8,145 nucleotides of DNA, taken from Candidatus Methanocorpusculum equi. GTDB lineage: Archaea; Halobacteriota; Methanomicrobia; Methanomicrobiales; Methanocorpusculaceae. Positions 1 to 5,838 of this stretch are shown here, one piece after another. A program made the position numbers and the translations under genes. Each line of letters opens with the position of its first letter. Positions within the stretch are counted from its first letter, which is position 1. Location of the stretch: contig JAGHSU010000071.1 in the NCBI GenBank assembly GCA_018065685.1, positions 1-8,145 of the forward strand, read 5' to 3'. Below the pieces are notes generated by a model, which saw only the letters and a list, made by a program, of their open reading frames with translations, searched no databases and had not been told where the DNA came from.

Positions 1-1025
1 CGGCCTTCCTCATTCATCTCCTTAAAGCCTGCAGTGATGATAACGGCCATCTTAACGCCTTTCTGTCCGCACTCCTCAATGGTTGACGGTACAAACTTTG
101 CAGGGATGGTTAAGACCACCATATCCACGTGACCCGGAATTGCCGAGATTGACGGGTAGCACTTCCTTCCCTGAATCTCTTCGCGTTTGTTGTTTACCGG
201 ATAGACCGGACCTGTAAACTGCAGAAGGTTGTGGAATGCCGCATATCCCATCTTTGTTTTGTCATCGGAGGCTCCGATGACGGCAACTGAGGCCGGCTTG
301 AAGTAATCAACCGGGACAATCTTTTCAGGGTCATAATGAATCGGAAGAGTGACCGGTTCGTCCTGCACAATCACACGGGCATCGACTGCAGACCCGCCTT
401 TTTCGTAGAGCAGCAGCGGGTTGATGTCGAACTCGACGACATTTTCATTGGTCTCAAAGAAGGTGCAGGCATTCTTTATGGTATTGAACAGGAACTCCTC
501 GTCTTTTGGAGCATCTCCGCGGTATCCTTTGATGAGTGTGTATCCTTTGATGCTTTGGATTAATGAACGGATTTCGTCATCGGTGACCGGCAGAAGACGG
601 ATTGCCACATCACGGTGGAACTCAACCATGGTACCGCCCATACCAAAAGTGATGACACGGCCGAATGCCGGGTCAATCTTTCCGCCGATGATAAGTTCAA
701 GGCCCTTTTTGGCCATCTCCTCAACGATGATGCCTTTTATCTCCGCCTCCGGATTGTAGGCTTTTACCGAGGTGATGATTTTCTCATAGGCGGCCTTTGC
801 CCCTTCTGCATCCGGGACACCTACCACGACACCCCCTGCATCGCTTTTATGGATAATCTGGGGGGACACGATTTTCATTACAACCGGATACCCGATTTTT
901 TCCGCGGCTTTTGCGGCATCCTCAGGGCTTGTTACAATCTCAAAGACCGGGGCCGGGACGTTGTATTTCCGAAGAAGACTGTAGCCTTCTGCTTCGGACA
1001 ACATGTGTGTTTTTTTCTCTGTCAT
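1..1025 (-). CDS. ADP-forming acetyl/acyl-CoA synthetase, fused beta-alpha, C-terminus beyond window
   Basis: This enzyme family converts acyl-CoA, ADP and phosphate to the free acid, CoA and ATP, or the reverse, in the cytoplasm. 341 residues are visible and the frame is open to base 1. Residues about 8-225 are an ATP-grasp domain: the SPQIIHKSD segment carries His59, matching the second phospho-histidine of the beta subunit, followed by GMGGTMVEFHRD (128-139) and EFDINPLL (198-205). Residues about 243-341 begin the alpha part, a Rossmann CoA-binding domain (SVAVIGASDD at 246-255). The alpha catalytic His of the ligase domain would lie beyond the window. The start at 1025 is preceded by AGGA at 1034-1037, eight bases away. 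An in-frame ATG at 1004 is less well placed. The beta-before-alpha order is the reverse of the commoner alpha-beta fusion. The natural acid (acetate, branched-chain, aryl) cannot be read from sequence. Family assignment is firm. Confidence 0.9.
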   Translation of the reverse strand, partial: MTEKKTHMLSEAEGYSLLRKYNVPAPVFEIVTSPEDAAKAAEKIGYPVVMKIVSPQIIHKSDAGGVVVGVPDAEGAKAAYEKIITSVKAYNPEAEIKGIIVEEMAKKGLELIIGGKIDPAFGRVITFGMGGTMVEFHRDVAIRLLPVTDDEIRSLIQSIKGYTLIKGYRGDAPKDEEFLFNTIKNACTFFETNENVVEFDINPLLLYEKGGSAVDARVIVQDEPVTLPIHYDPEKIVPVDYFKPASVAVIGASDDKTKMGYAAFHNLLQFTGPVYPVNNKREEIQGRKCYPSISAIPGHVDMVVLTIPAKFVPSTIEECGQKGVKMAVIITAGFKEMNEEG

Positions 1026-1078
1026 TATTATGTTCCTGTAAATTTCATTAACCCGCCGTCTCAGGCGAATAATTGTAC

Positions 1079-1106
1079 ATTATTTATCATGTAAGATTAT
1101 TTATAG
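1079..1106 (-). promoter_or_regulatory. TATA region for the acyl-CoA synthetase gene
   Basis: The minus strand reads CTATAAATAATC at 1106-1095, a good archaeal TATA box. A second copy of the same core (plus-strand ATTATTTAT at 1079-1087 and 1096-1104) lies 17 bases nearer the gene. Transcription would start near 1060-1076 and give a leader of roughly 35-50 bases, which agrees with the Shine-Dalgarno-like AGGA in front of this gene. Confidence 0.5.
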
Positions 1107-1126
1107 ATTGTGCTTTGAGCCCGTCC

Positions 1127-1134
1127 AAAAAAAA
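1127..1134 (-). terminator. Oligo-T terminator of the zinc-finger gene
   Basis: Eight A on the plus strand give T8 on the minus strand nine bases after the stop codon of the 1144-1761 gene. Archaeal RNA polymerase terminates at such T tracts without needing a hairpin. No strong stem was seen beside it. Confidence 0.6.
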
Positions 1135-1143
1135 GGTAGTATT

Positions 1144-1761
1144 TTACGACCGTTCCCCGAAAATCCGCTTAATCTCGTATGCTTTTGCTTTTCGTCCTTT
1201 TCTGGTAAGCATATGATTGTCGCGGAGCTTGATTCGCTTGATTCTGAACTGTTTTCCGGCAATGGCCGTAATACAGCCGATTTCAAACTCTTTTTCGCCG
1301 TTGACCGTTTCATAAAGCGGCAGGGTGACTGCTCCTTTATTGACCGACGCGCTAATTATTACCACGTCGACAAGCCGCGTCCAGAGGGTGGTGATTTTTT
1401 CCGAGAGGAGCTTTTCGCGGCGTGCATTGTCCGCTTCGATTGAGAGCACCTGGACGGTGTATGTGTCGTCTTCGGTCTCGGCTACCAGATAGTCGCCGAC
1501 AGAGATTATCTCTCCTTCGGCAAGTTCGATTTTCGCGGTGATTGATTCGCTTCCATGACTTACAATCGCTTTGACGTAAAACATCCGCGGCTCTTTTAAG
1601 ACGACTGACATGGTGTGTCCGCATTCGGTGCAGCGGACAACAGCCTGCGGCGGGTCTTTTAACAGTTCAAAGTCAGTCTCCATATCGCAGACCGGGCAGC
1701 GGAGAATTATATAATCCGAATCCTCCTGTTCGGTTCCCTGTTCGGGTTTGTTTTGTTCCAT
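1144..1761 (-). CDS. HVO_0476 family zinc-finger protein
   Basis: A 205-residue soluble protein. After an acidic start, residues about 18-52 form a zinc ribbon with two pairs of cysteines, CPVCDMETDF and CTECGHTMSVVL, followed by a mostly beta-strand domain of about 130 residues and a basic tail (RIKRIKLRDNHMLTRKGRKA). This layout matches the conserved euryarchaeal HVO_0476 family, whose role is unknown; zinc binding and nucleic-acid contact are inferences from the ribbon and the basic tail. The ATG at 1761 follows AAGGT directly, which is too close for a normal Shine-Dalgarno site. A TATA box 27 bases upstream suggests a leaderless transcript. The gene appears to be its own unit between two T-tract terminators. 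Family assignment is fairly sure, function unknown. Confidence 0.82.
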   Translation of the reverse strand: MEQNKPEQGTEQEDSDYIILRCPVCDMETDFELLKDPPQAVVRCTECGHTMSVVLKEPRMFYVKAIVSHGSESITAKIELAEGEIISVGDYLVAETEDDTYTVQVLSIEADNARREKLLSEKITTLWTRLVDVVIISASVNKGAVTLPLYETVNGEKEFEIGCITAIAGKQFRIKRIKLRDNHMLTRKGRKAKAYEIKRIFGERS

Positions 1762-1784
1762 ACCTTATTATTGGTTTTCCGGAA

Positions 1785-1793
1785 AGATATACC
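1785..1793 (-). promoter_or_regulatory. TATA box for the zinc-finger gene
   Basis: The minus strand reads GGTATATCT with its centre about 27 bases before the ATG at 1761. That spacing puts the start of transcription at or next to the start codon, as expected for leaderless archaeal mRNAs. Confidence 0.5.
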
Positions 1794-1881
1794 TCATGTT
1801 TTATGCGTGACCGCGGACAGATTTACAGCTCCCGGTGCCCGGGTGAGGAAGGCCCCGGATTTCTCCGTGATTCAGTCAATG

Positions 1882-1888
1882 AAAAAAA
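1882..1888 (-). terminator. Oligo-T terminator of the DUF4190-like gene
   Basis: A7 on the plus strand is T7 on the minus strand, about 24 bases after the stop codon of the 1913-2233 gene. A weak AGAA/TTCT pairing precedes it and is unlikely to matter. Confidence 0.5.
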
Positions 1889-1912
1889 GAATACTCTTCT
1901 GTGCGACTGCTT

Positions 1913-2233
1913 TCAGAAGAGACCTGCGAGGAGCCCGATAAGGGCGAACAGGAACGTAAATATATTCTCAATTGCTGTTACAACAATAATGTGCACAGCA
2001 ATGCTGCCTGCAAAGAAAAGAACCAGGGATAAAATCCCAAGAACGATTCCGGCAACAGCGGCACCTTTTCTTCCGACACGCTTATAGAGGGAAGAGCCGC
2101 CAAGAACTGCACCAAGCATTCCCAGAAGAAGACCAATCGGATTCCAGAAACAGAGGACTGAGAGAATACCGCAGACTAAAGCGCCAATCGACAGTCCTTT
2201 CTTTGTCGTATCAAACGGAAGTTTTTCTGACAT
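1913..2233 (-). CDS. Small DUF4190-like membrane protein
   Basis: A 106-residue hydrophobic protein with a short polar N-terminus (MSEKLPFDTTKKG) and about three membrane segments: residues 14-47, rich in Gly and Leu; 57-83, beginning KGAAVAGIVLGILSLVLFF; and a C-terminal segment near 87-106 that runs to the last residue. Two glycine-rich segments separated by a short Lys/Arg loop (SLYKRVGRKG) are the mark of DUF4190 proteins. Their function is not known, and I do not infer one. No Shine-Dalgarno sequence precedes the ATG. The gene is divergent from the NERD gene and shares a 131-base promoter region with it. Confidence 0.75.
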   Translation of the reverse strand: MSEKLPFDTTKKGLSIGALVCGILSVLCFWNPIGLLLGMLGAVLGGSSLYKRVGRKGAAVAGIVLGILSLVLFFAGSIAVHIIVVTAIENIFTFLFALIGLLAGLF

Positions 2234-2257
2234 AGAGAATATCTTTGCTGTACAATG

Positions 2258-2270
2258 ACATATATTTATC
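2258..2270 (-). promoter_or_regulatory. TATA box for the DUF4190-like gene
   Basis: The minus strand reads GATAAATATATGT, one of the best TATA boxes in the window, with its core at 2261-2268, about 30 bases before the ATG. With no ribosome-binding site present, a leaderless or nearly leaderless mRNA is likely. Confidence 0.55.
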
Positions 2271-2324
2271 CATTATCCAAATCAATCCAACGGCTATCTG
2301 AAGTCTTTTATCTTTTACGGTCCC

Positions 2325-2358
2325 ATATGTATACAGAGAAAACACAAACCCCGTAGGA
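2325..2358 (+). promoter_or_regulatory. Possible promoter and ribosome-binding site of the NERD gene
   Basis: ATATGTATAC at 2325-2334 is a weak TATA candidate. GTAGGA, with AGGA at 2355-2358, sits six bases before the ATG at 2365 and supports that start. If the TATA assignment is right the leader is only about ten bases, barely long enough for the site, so an upstream T-rich stretch at 2303-2316 may be the true promoter. Confidence 0.35.
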
Positions 2359-2364
2359 AAAAAC

Positions 2365-3807
2365 ATGCAGCAGGAACTTAAAGTAAGCCGCTGGACGTAC
2401 GTCCCGTCAGTTATCTTCTTTATACTGGGAGCAGCAGCTCTCATCATCCCCCCGGTCCTTTACAAATCAGTTTCCGTACTGACGCTCGCCATAATGCACC
2501 TCTACATCCCCCTCCCGTTCCTTCCGGAAAAAAGTATCCCCGTAACATTTCTTGGAATCGGAATCATCCTGCTTCTCATCGGTGGAGTCCTGCTCTTTAC
2601 GGAAATCCGTTCCCGCAAAAACAGAACAGCAGAAATTTCCGGGAAAAAACTCCGCATCCTAAGACGCGGCAAAGTACGGGCCGAAATATCTGCTGACGAT
2701 GTGGTATCCGCTGCAGTCTCAGGAGGCCTTTATGACCGGATAACAAACACCGTAAAAATTACCGTCCGTGCAAAGGTCCCCGGGAAAAAAGCGGACCGCA
2801 TAAAGACATTCCGGCTCGGGCGTGTGGCAGATGCTGCAGTATCTGCAGCAGCTTTCGACAGCTTCCGCGGCATAAAGCGGACACAGAAACGGACTGCGAA
2901 AAAGGAAGAGGCGGCGAAGACGGCAAAGGCGGCAAAGGATACAGATACCGCCGCAAAGAAAGCAGAAAAAACAGGTGCCGCAAAGACAAAAACGGAAGAG
3001 AAAAAAACTGCGGCAAAATCCGCAGCGAAAAGTACTGCCGCTGCATCCCCGAAAAAACGGACAAAAGCGGCATCGAAAAAAGATGCAGGTACAGATGCGT
3101 TCGAATACCCGGACATCAGAGAGACGAGGCAGATACAAAAAACAGAAGATGACACGCCTGTCCCCCTCACCGAGGCGGAGGCAAAAGCAGAGTATCTGTG
3201 CCGCACCGCAGGCTCGGAAAAAGGAGCTGCATTCGAGGATGAAGTCGATTCCCTCCTCCAAAAACGCGACGCATTCCCGTGCCGCCACCGGGCGCTGAAA
3301 TCGCTTTACATCCCCTACGGTGACGGGTCAAAGCGGCTTTCCGAGATTGACAACATCGTAATTGCAGAGACCGGAGTCTATGTCTTTGAGTGTAAAAACT
3401 ACTCGGGAACCATCCTCGGAAAAAAGGATGAGCGCAACTGGACTGTGGTCTACGACAGCGGCGAGATGCGGCAGTTTTACAGCCCGATTCTCCAGAACAA
3501 AGGACACATCAGATCAATTTCAGACCTCCTCGGAATCCCGAGAGAGATGTTTGCCTCGGTGATTGTTTTTTCCGGCCACACAAACCTAAACGGGGTGAAG
3601 TATCCTGAGGAAAACACCTATGTGTTCTGCATCGACACCCTCGCGGCAGAGCTCCGCAAAAAGACTGCATCAGCAAAGAAGGTGCTTTCCGCAAAGGAGG
3701 TGGATGAAATCTACGGATGGATTCTGCCGTATACCGAGACCTCGTTCGCGGACCGGGTAAAGCACTTAAACTACGTGGAAAAACTGGCGGAAAAAGAAGA
3801 GGGGTAA
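2365..3807 (+). CDS. Membrane-anchored NERD (nuclease-related) protein with histone H1-like linker
   Basis: A 480-residue protein. Two membrane segments (about 12-33 and 57-79) form an N-terminal hairpin anchor. Residues about 95-170 look like a small folded cytoplasmic domain. Residues about 171-240 are very rich in Lys, Ala and Thr (for example TAKKEEAAKTAKAAK), like a histone H1 tail. Residues about 284-425 are a NERD domain of the PD-(D/E)XK superfamily: GAAFEDEV (287-294, helix Glu), EIDNIVI with Asp329, then VYVFECKNYSG with Glu342 and Lys344 as the D...ExK active-site pattern. All core residues are present, so nuclease activity is plausible but not shown; many NERD proteins have no known activity. 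The linker suggests that the domain is held on DNA near the membrane, which is inference. The 3' end runs into tandem hairpins. Confidence 0.85.
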   Translation: MQQELKVSRWTYVPSVIFFILGAAALIIPPVLYKSVSVLTLAIMHLYIPLPFLPEKSIPVTFLGIGIILLLIGGVLLFTEIRSRKNRTAEISGKKLRILRRGKVRAEISADDVVSAAVSGGLYDRITNTVKITVRAKVPGKKADRIKTFRLGRVADAAVSAAAFDSFRGIKRTQKRTAKKEEAAKTAKAAKDTDTAAKKAEKTGAAKTKTEEKKTAAKSAAKSTAAASPKKRTKAASKKDAGTDAFEYPDIRETRQIQKTEDDTPVPLTEAEAKAEYLCRTAGSEKGAAFEDEVDSLLQKRDAFPCRHRALKSLYIPYGDGSKRLSEIDNIVIAETGVYVFECKNYSGTILGKKDERNWTVVYDSGEMRQFYSPILQNKGHIRSISDLLGIPREMFASVIVFSGHTNLNGVKYPEENTYVFCIDTLAAELRKKTASAKKVLSAKEVDEIYGWILPYTETSFADRVKHLNYVEKLAEKEEG

Positions 3808-3905
3808 GTTTTACCCATACAAAGGTAAAACTTTTGAAAATTACATTTTTTACCTTTTCAATGGTAAAACTTTGGAAAATCATTTTTTTACCCATGCAAA
3901 GGTAA
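3808..3905 (+). repeat. Three tandem TTACC-N8-GGTAA hairpins between convergent genes
   Basis: Three dyads with eight-base loops follow the NERD stop codon: GTTTTACC/GGTAAAAC at 3808-3831 (8-base perfect arms), TTTTACC/GGTAAAA at 3848-3869 (7) and TTACC/GGTAA at 3888-3905 (5). They recur every 39 and 38 bases, so they are tandem direct repeats of one unit; the loops of copies 1 and 3 differ by one base (CATACAAA, CATGCAAA). T tracts at 3846-3851 and 3883-3889 follow the first and second dyads. The stop codon itself (GGGGTAA) adds a further GGTAA. A compound terminator or 3'-end stabiliser for the NERD mRNA fits best; a protein-binding site array is the alternative. Confidence 0.75.
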
Positions 3906-3929
3906 TTTCTCAAAATCAGCCGTAATCCC

Positions 3930-3947
3930 AAAAAATAATCCGAAAAA
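3930..3947 (-). terminator. Oligo-T tracts ending the OB-fold gene
   Basis: On the minus strand T5 (3947-3943) and T6 (3935-3930) follow the stop codon of the 3958-4479 gene within 30 bases, a normal archaeal terminator. Confidence 0.5.
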
Positions 3948-3957
3948 TAGATATTTT

Positions 3958-4479
3958 TTATTCGTCTGCCGCCTCGGACTGCCCTTCTGCGGTCTTTCTG
4001 ATACCCACACCGTGAATAGTCACATCGCCTGCAACAGCAAACTTTCTTACAACCATCCCGACCGCTTCAAGGCTGTCTCCTGCCGCAAATTTCTCATCCA
4101 GCGGGACCGAGCGGAAAACAACGCATGTTCCGGTACCGTCATAGATAGTAATCTTCGGTCGTCCAAGGAAGTTTCCGGAGACTGCCTGTACCACACCCTC
4201 AACTCTTACAGGCTTTCCAAGCATCTCCTGCGTGAGGTCACTGACTTTAACTGCCTGCGCTTTTTCTTCGTACTCGGGGAGAAGCTTCTGATACTGCGAG
4301 CCCATACTGTAGCTGCTGAACAGGGGAAAAATCAGCAGAAGAAGACAGAGCGGAACTCCCCAGACCAGATAGGTAGTGACCCCTGTCGAGAGAAACGACC
4401 AGACGAACAGAACAACGAAGATGGCAAAGATAATCCAGACAAGAGGTGAGATGGAAACTCTGATACCCTTTATTTTCAT
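3958..4479 (-). CDS. Membrane-anchored OB-fold protein
   Basis: A 173-residue protein. Residues about 11-30 and 36-54 are two membrane helices with a short outer loop. A charged connector (about 60-76) leads to a beta-rich domain at about 77-162 that reads as an OB fold: KPVRVEGVVQAV, then PKITIYDGTGTCVVFRS, then AGDSLEAVGMVVRKF and DVTIHGVGI. This is the usual strand pattern of archaeal nucleic-acid-binding OB domains (the RPA/NfeD-like class). Whether it binds nucleic acid, or is a membrane OB fold of the NfeD kind, cannot be decided. There is no ribosome-binding site; an AT-rich TATA-like stretch about 26 bases upstream fits a leaderless mRNA. It converges on the NERD gene, another two-helix membrane protein with a probable nucleic-acid domain. 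Confidence 0.72.
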   Translation of the reverse strand: MKIKGIRVSISPLVWIIFAIFVVLFVWSFLSTGVTTYLVWGVPLCLLLLIFPLFSSYSMGSQYQKLLPEYEEKAQAVKVSDLTQEMLGKPVRVEGVVQAVSGNFLGRPKITIYDGTGTCVVFRSVPLDEKFAAGDSLEAVGMVVRKFAVAGDVTIHGVGIRKTAEGQSEAADE

Positions 4480-4497
4480 AATGCTTATTGTTGTGCT

Positions 4498-4513
4498 CTA
4501 TTAATGATTAAAG
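4498..4513 (-). promoter_or_regulatory. TATA-like region for the OB-fold gene
   Basis: The minus strand reads CTTTAATCATTAATAG, centred about 26 bases before the ATG at 4479. It is AT-rich and correctly placed for a leaderless transcript, though not a strong consensus match. Confidence 0.35.
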
Positions 4514-4564
4514 CTTCTGACACAAAAGGGGCCGTTCAAACCTGAGACAGTTCAGAAATCCTCC

Positions 4565-4717
4565 TGTAAAAAGATCATCTTTTACATCCGGCAGCTCCAC
4601 GTTAGCGGCGGTGCGGAACTGCCGGAATATATTGATATTAACCGCGGGTCATACACCCCGAAGTTACCCGCATGTGCATCGGGGGAAGACTGCCTTCCCG
4701 AGATTCGGTCGGCAGTC
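4565..4717 (-). ncRNA. Candidate structured non-coding RNA: four consecutive stem-loops
   Basis: The 425-base gap 4480-4904 holds no plausible gene, but this part folds well. Stems: GACTGCC 4688-4694 with 4711-4717, with an inner CCGA/TCGG stem at 4698-4708; GCGGGT/ACCCGC 4644-4649 with 4666-4671; CCGGCAG/CTGCCGG 4588-4594 with 4619-4625, extended inward by TCC/GGA after one mismatch; TGTAAAA/TTTTACA 4565-4571 with 4580-4586. Most of it is GC-rich inside AT-rich flanks. The minus strand is preferred because a TATA-rich stretch lies just upstream and the last hairpin ends in T5 on that strand. It does not resemble 7S RNA or RNase P RNA as I know them. It could also be a leader or decayed sequence, and the strand is uncertain. 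Confidence 0.35.
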
Positions 4718-4750
4718 CGCAGCACTCTCCTCAACGCTATTATTTACTTC

Positions 4751-4777
4751 TATTATATGTATTATTAATATATATTT
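4751..4777 (-). promoter_or_regulatory. Strong TATA-like stretch, possible promoter of the candidate RNA
   Basis: The minus strand has AAATATATA at 4777-4769 and a second AT core, ACATATAATA, closer in. Transcription would start near 4733-4750, just ahead of the stem-loop region. The stretch is nearly symmetrical in composition and could equally serve the plus strand with a long leader for the deformylase gene. Confidence 0.35.
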
Positions 4778-4871
4778 CTTGCGGATGTCACAATGATTTT
4801 AGTATCCCTCTCCGAACAGATTTGTATAGACTGGTTGTAGTGATACAGAGATGTTTTCCTATCTAACCCGC

Positions 4872-4881
4872 ATCTTTATTA
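4872..4881 (+). promoter_or_regulatory. TATA-like box for the deformylase-reductase pair
   Basis: ATCTTTATTA lies about 28 bases before the ATG at 4905, with no Shine-Dalgarno sequence between them, so a leaderless mRNA is likely. This favours the start at 4905 over an upstream in-frame ATG at 4851, which would lie before the promoter. Confidence 0.4.
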
Positions 4882-4904
4882 GCTTCCGGCCCCCATCTCT
4901 AAGT

Positions 4905-5411
4905 ATGATTCGCCCGATTCTCCTCTACGGAGACCCGCGTCTGCGGGAAAAATGTGCAGATATAGCCGAAATCACCGAAACAGAACACCGCATCCTTGAC
5001 GACATGGAAGATACCATGCGGCACCACGCATGCGTAGGACTTTCCGCCCCGCAGATAGGAGAGTGCAGGCGGCTTTTTATCGTAAACGCGGCAGGAGTCT
5101 TTATCCGCGGGGCAAATCCGGAGATTCTAAGCGAAGGAGCACCTGCGGAGGACAATGAAGGAAGCCCCTGCATTCCGGGAATCCAGCGGCCGGTACGCCG
5201 TCCGTCAAAGATTACCTGCCGCTATCTCGATGAAAGCGGGGAAAAAGTTACCCGCGAACTCAAAGGACTTGCTGCCCGTGCATTCTGTCATGAAAAGGAC
5301 CACCATGAGGGGATGTTATTCATCGACCGGTTAAAGCCGGTCCAGCAGAAGCTGCTCAGACGCGACCTGGAACGTATCGCATCCCAAACCCTGATAAAGA
5401 AGGAAGAATAA
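4905..5411 (+). CDS. def: Peptide deformylase homologue with altered metal-ligand motif
   Basis: A 168-residue protein of normal deformylase length. Deformylases remove formyl from N-terminal formyl-methionine using a metal held by one Cys and two His. Motif 1 is GLSAPQ (45-50), with the conserved Gln. Motif 3 is HEKDH (129-133), with both His and the catalytic Glu. Motif 2, normally EGCLS, reads EGSPC (85-89): the ligand position is Ser87 and a Cys appears two residues later. The residue before HEKDH, usually Gln, is Cys128. The start MIRPILLYGDPRLREKC matches the family N-terminus; an upstream ATG at 4851 would add 18 residues not typical of it. Archaeal translation does not start with formyl-methionine, so the true substrate is unclear. 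The reductase gene follows after 20 bases, probably in the same operon. Confidence 0.85.
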   Translation: MIRPILLYGDPRLREKCADIAEITETEHRILDDMEDTMRHHACVGLSAPQIGECRRLFIVNAAGVFIRGANPEILSEGAPAEDNEGSPCIPGIQRPVRRPSKITCRYLDESGEKVTRELKGLAARAFCHEKDHHEGMLFIDRLKPVQQKLLRRDLERIASQTLIKKEE

Positions 5412-5431
5412 TATCTGATGGAGATACCGCC

Positions 5432-5773
5432 ATGGACGAAACTGAACACAAAGATACACAGAAAGCATCACCTGCCCGCGCTGCACCGGACCGTGAGGAA
5501 ATCCGTGCACTCGCGGAAAAGATACACCCGGTAATTGAACGAATCGCAGATAAAAATAACTGGGAGTTAAACCCGTTAAAGGATGTGGCAGACTCTGTTA
5601 TTGAAGGGCTTGCCCGCAACCAGATTATGCGCGGGAAACGCTACTGTCCCTGCAGGCTCCCGTCCGGAAATGAGGAACTCGACAAACAGTACATCTGTCC
5701 CTGCAGACCATCGCACGAGGATGTCGAACGCGACGGACACTGTCACTGCTATCTGTTTATGAAAAAGGCCTGA
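5432..5773 (+). CDS. Ferredoxin:thioredoxin reductase, catalytic subunit
   Basis: A 113-residue protein. The family passes electrons from ferredoxin through a [4Fe-4S] cluster to a disulfide, and so reduces thioredoxin-like proteins in the cytoplasm. The three signature motifs are present in order: CPC (Cys72, Cys74), CPC (Cys89, Cys91) and CHC (Cys104, Cys106). By comparison with the cyanobacterial enzyme, Cys72, 89, 91 and 104 would hold the cluster, and Cys74 and Cys106 would form the redox-active disulfide. Spacing between the motifs differs slightly from the plant type, as in methanogen versions. The first 20 or so residues are a charged extension. No variable (alpha) subunit is nearby, as usual in archaea. 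GGAG at 5420-5423, eight bases before the ATG, supports the start. Co-transcription with the deformylase gene is likely. Confidence 0.9.
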   Translation: MDETEHKDTQKASPARAAPDREEIRALAEKIHPVIERIADKNNWELNPLKDVADSVIEGLARNQIMRGKRYCPCRLPSGNEELDKQYICPCRPSHEDVERDGHCHCYLFMKKA

Positions 5774-5791
5774 TGCTGCACTGAATCAGGC
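5768..5791 (+). terminator. Hairpin over the reductase stop codon
   Basis: GCCTGAT at 5768-5774 pairs with ATCAGGC at 5785-5791 across a ten-base loop, and the stop codon lies inside the left arm. No T run follows on the plus strand, so it may be a 3'-end stabiliser instead of a true terminator. Confidence 0.4.
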
Positions 5792-5806
5792 GGAAAGAAA
5801 GGATAT

Positions 5807-5819
5807 AAAAAAATAAAAA
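5807..5819 (-). terminator. Oligo-T tracts ending the coiled-coil gene
   Basis: On the minus strand T5, then A, then T7 begins about 20 bases after the stop codon of the 5839-7608 gene, a strong archaeal termination signal. Confidence 0.6.
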
Positions 5820-5838
5820 GGACAGAGGGTCTGCGGCT

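Noticed and set aside
615..1094. Plus-strand reading frame opposite the acyl-CoA synthetase
   Set aside because: The minus strand encodes a clear, motif-complete ATP-grasp protein there; the plus frame has no recognisable features.
2719..3288. Long reading frames on the minus strand opposite the NERD gene
   Set aside because: They are Cys/Phe/Arg-rich mirror translations of the Lys/Ala-rich linker, with no ribosome-binding site or family resemblance.
3808..3905. A short CRISPR array, from the 38-39-base period
   Set aside because: The intervals between hairpins are themselves similar and not unique spacers, only three units exist, and no cas gene is near.
4565..4600. A C/D-box guide RNA from the GATGAT and CTGA sequences on the minus strand
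   Set aside because: The C-box consensus is not matched and the boxes are not spaced as in archaeal C/D guides.
4851..4904. An upstream start for the deformylase adding 18 residues
   Set aside because: The family N-terminus begins at the ATG at 4905, and the likely TATA box lies inside the extra segment.
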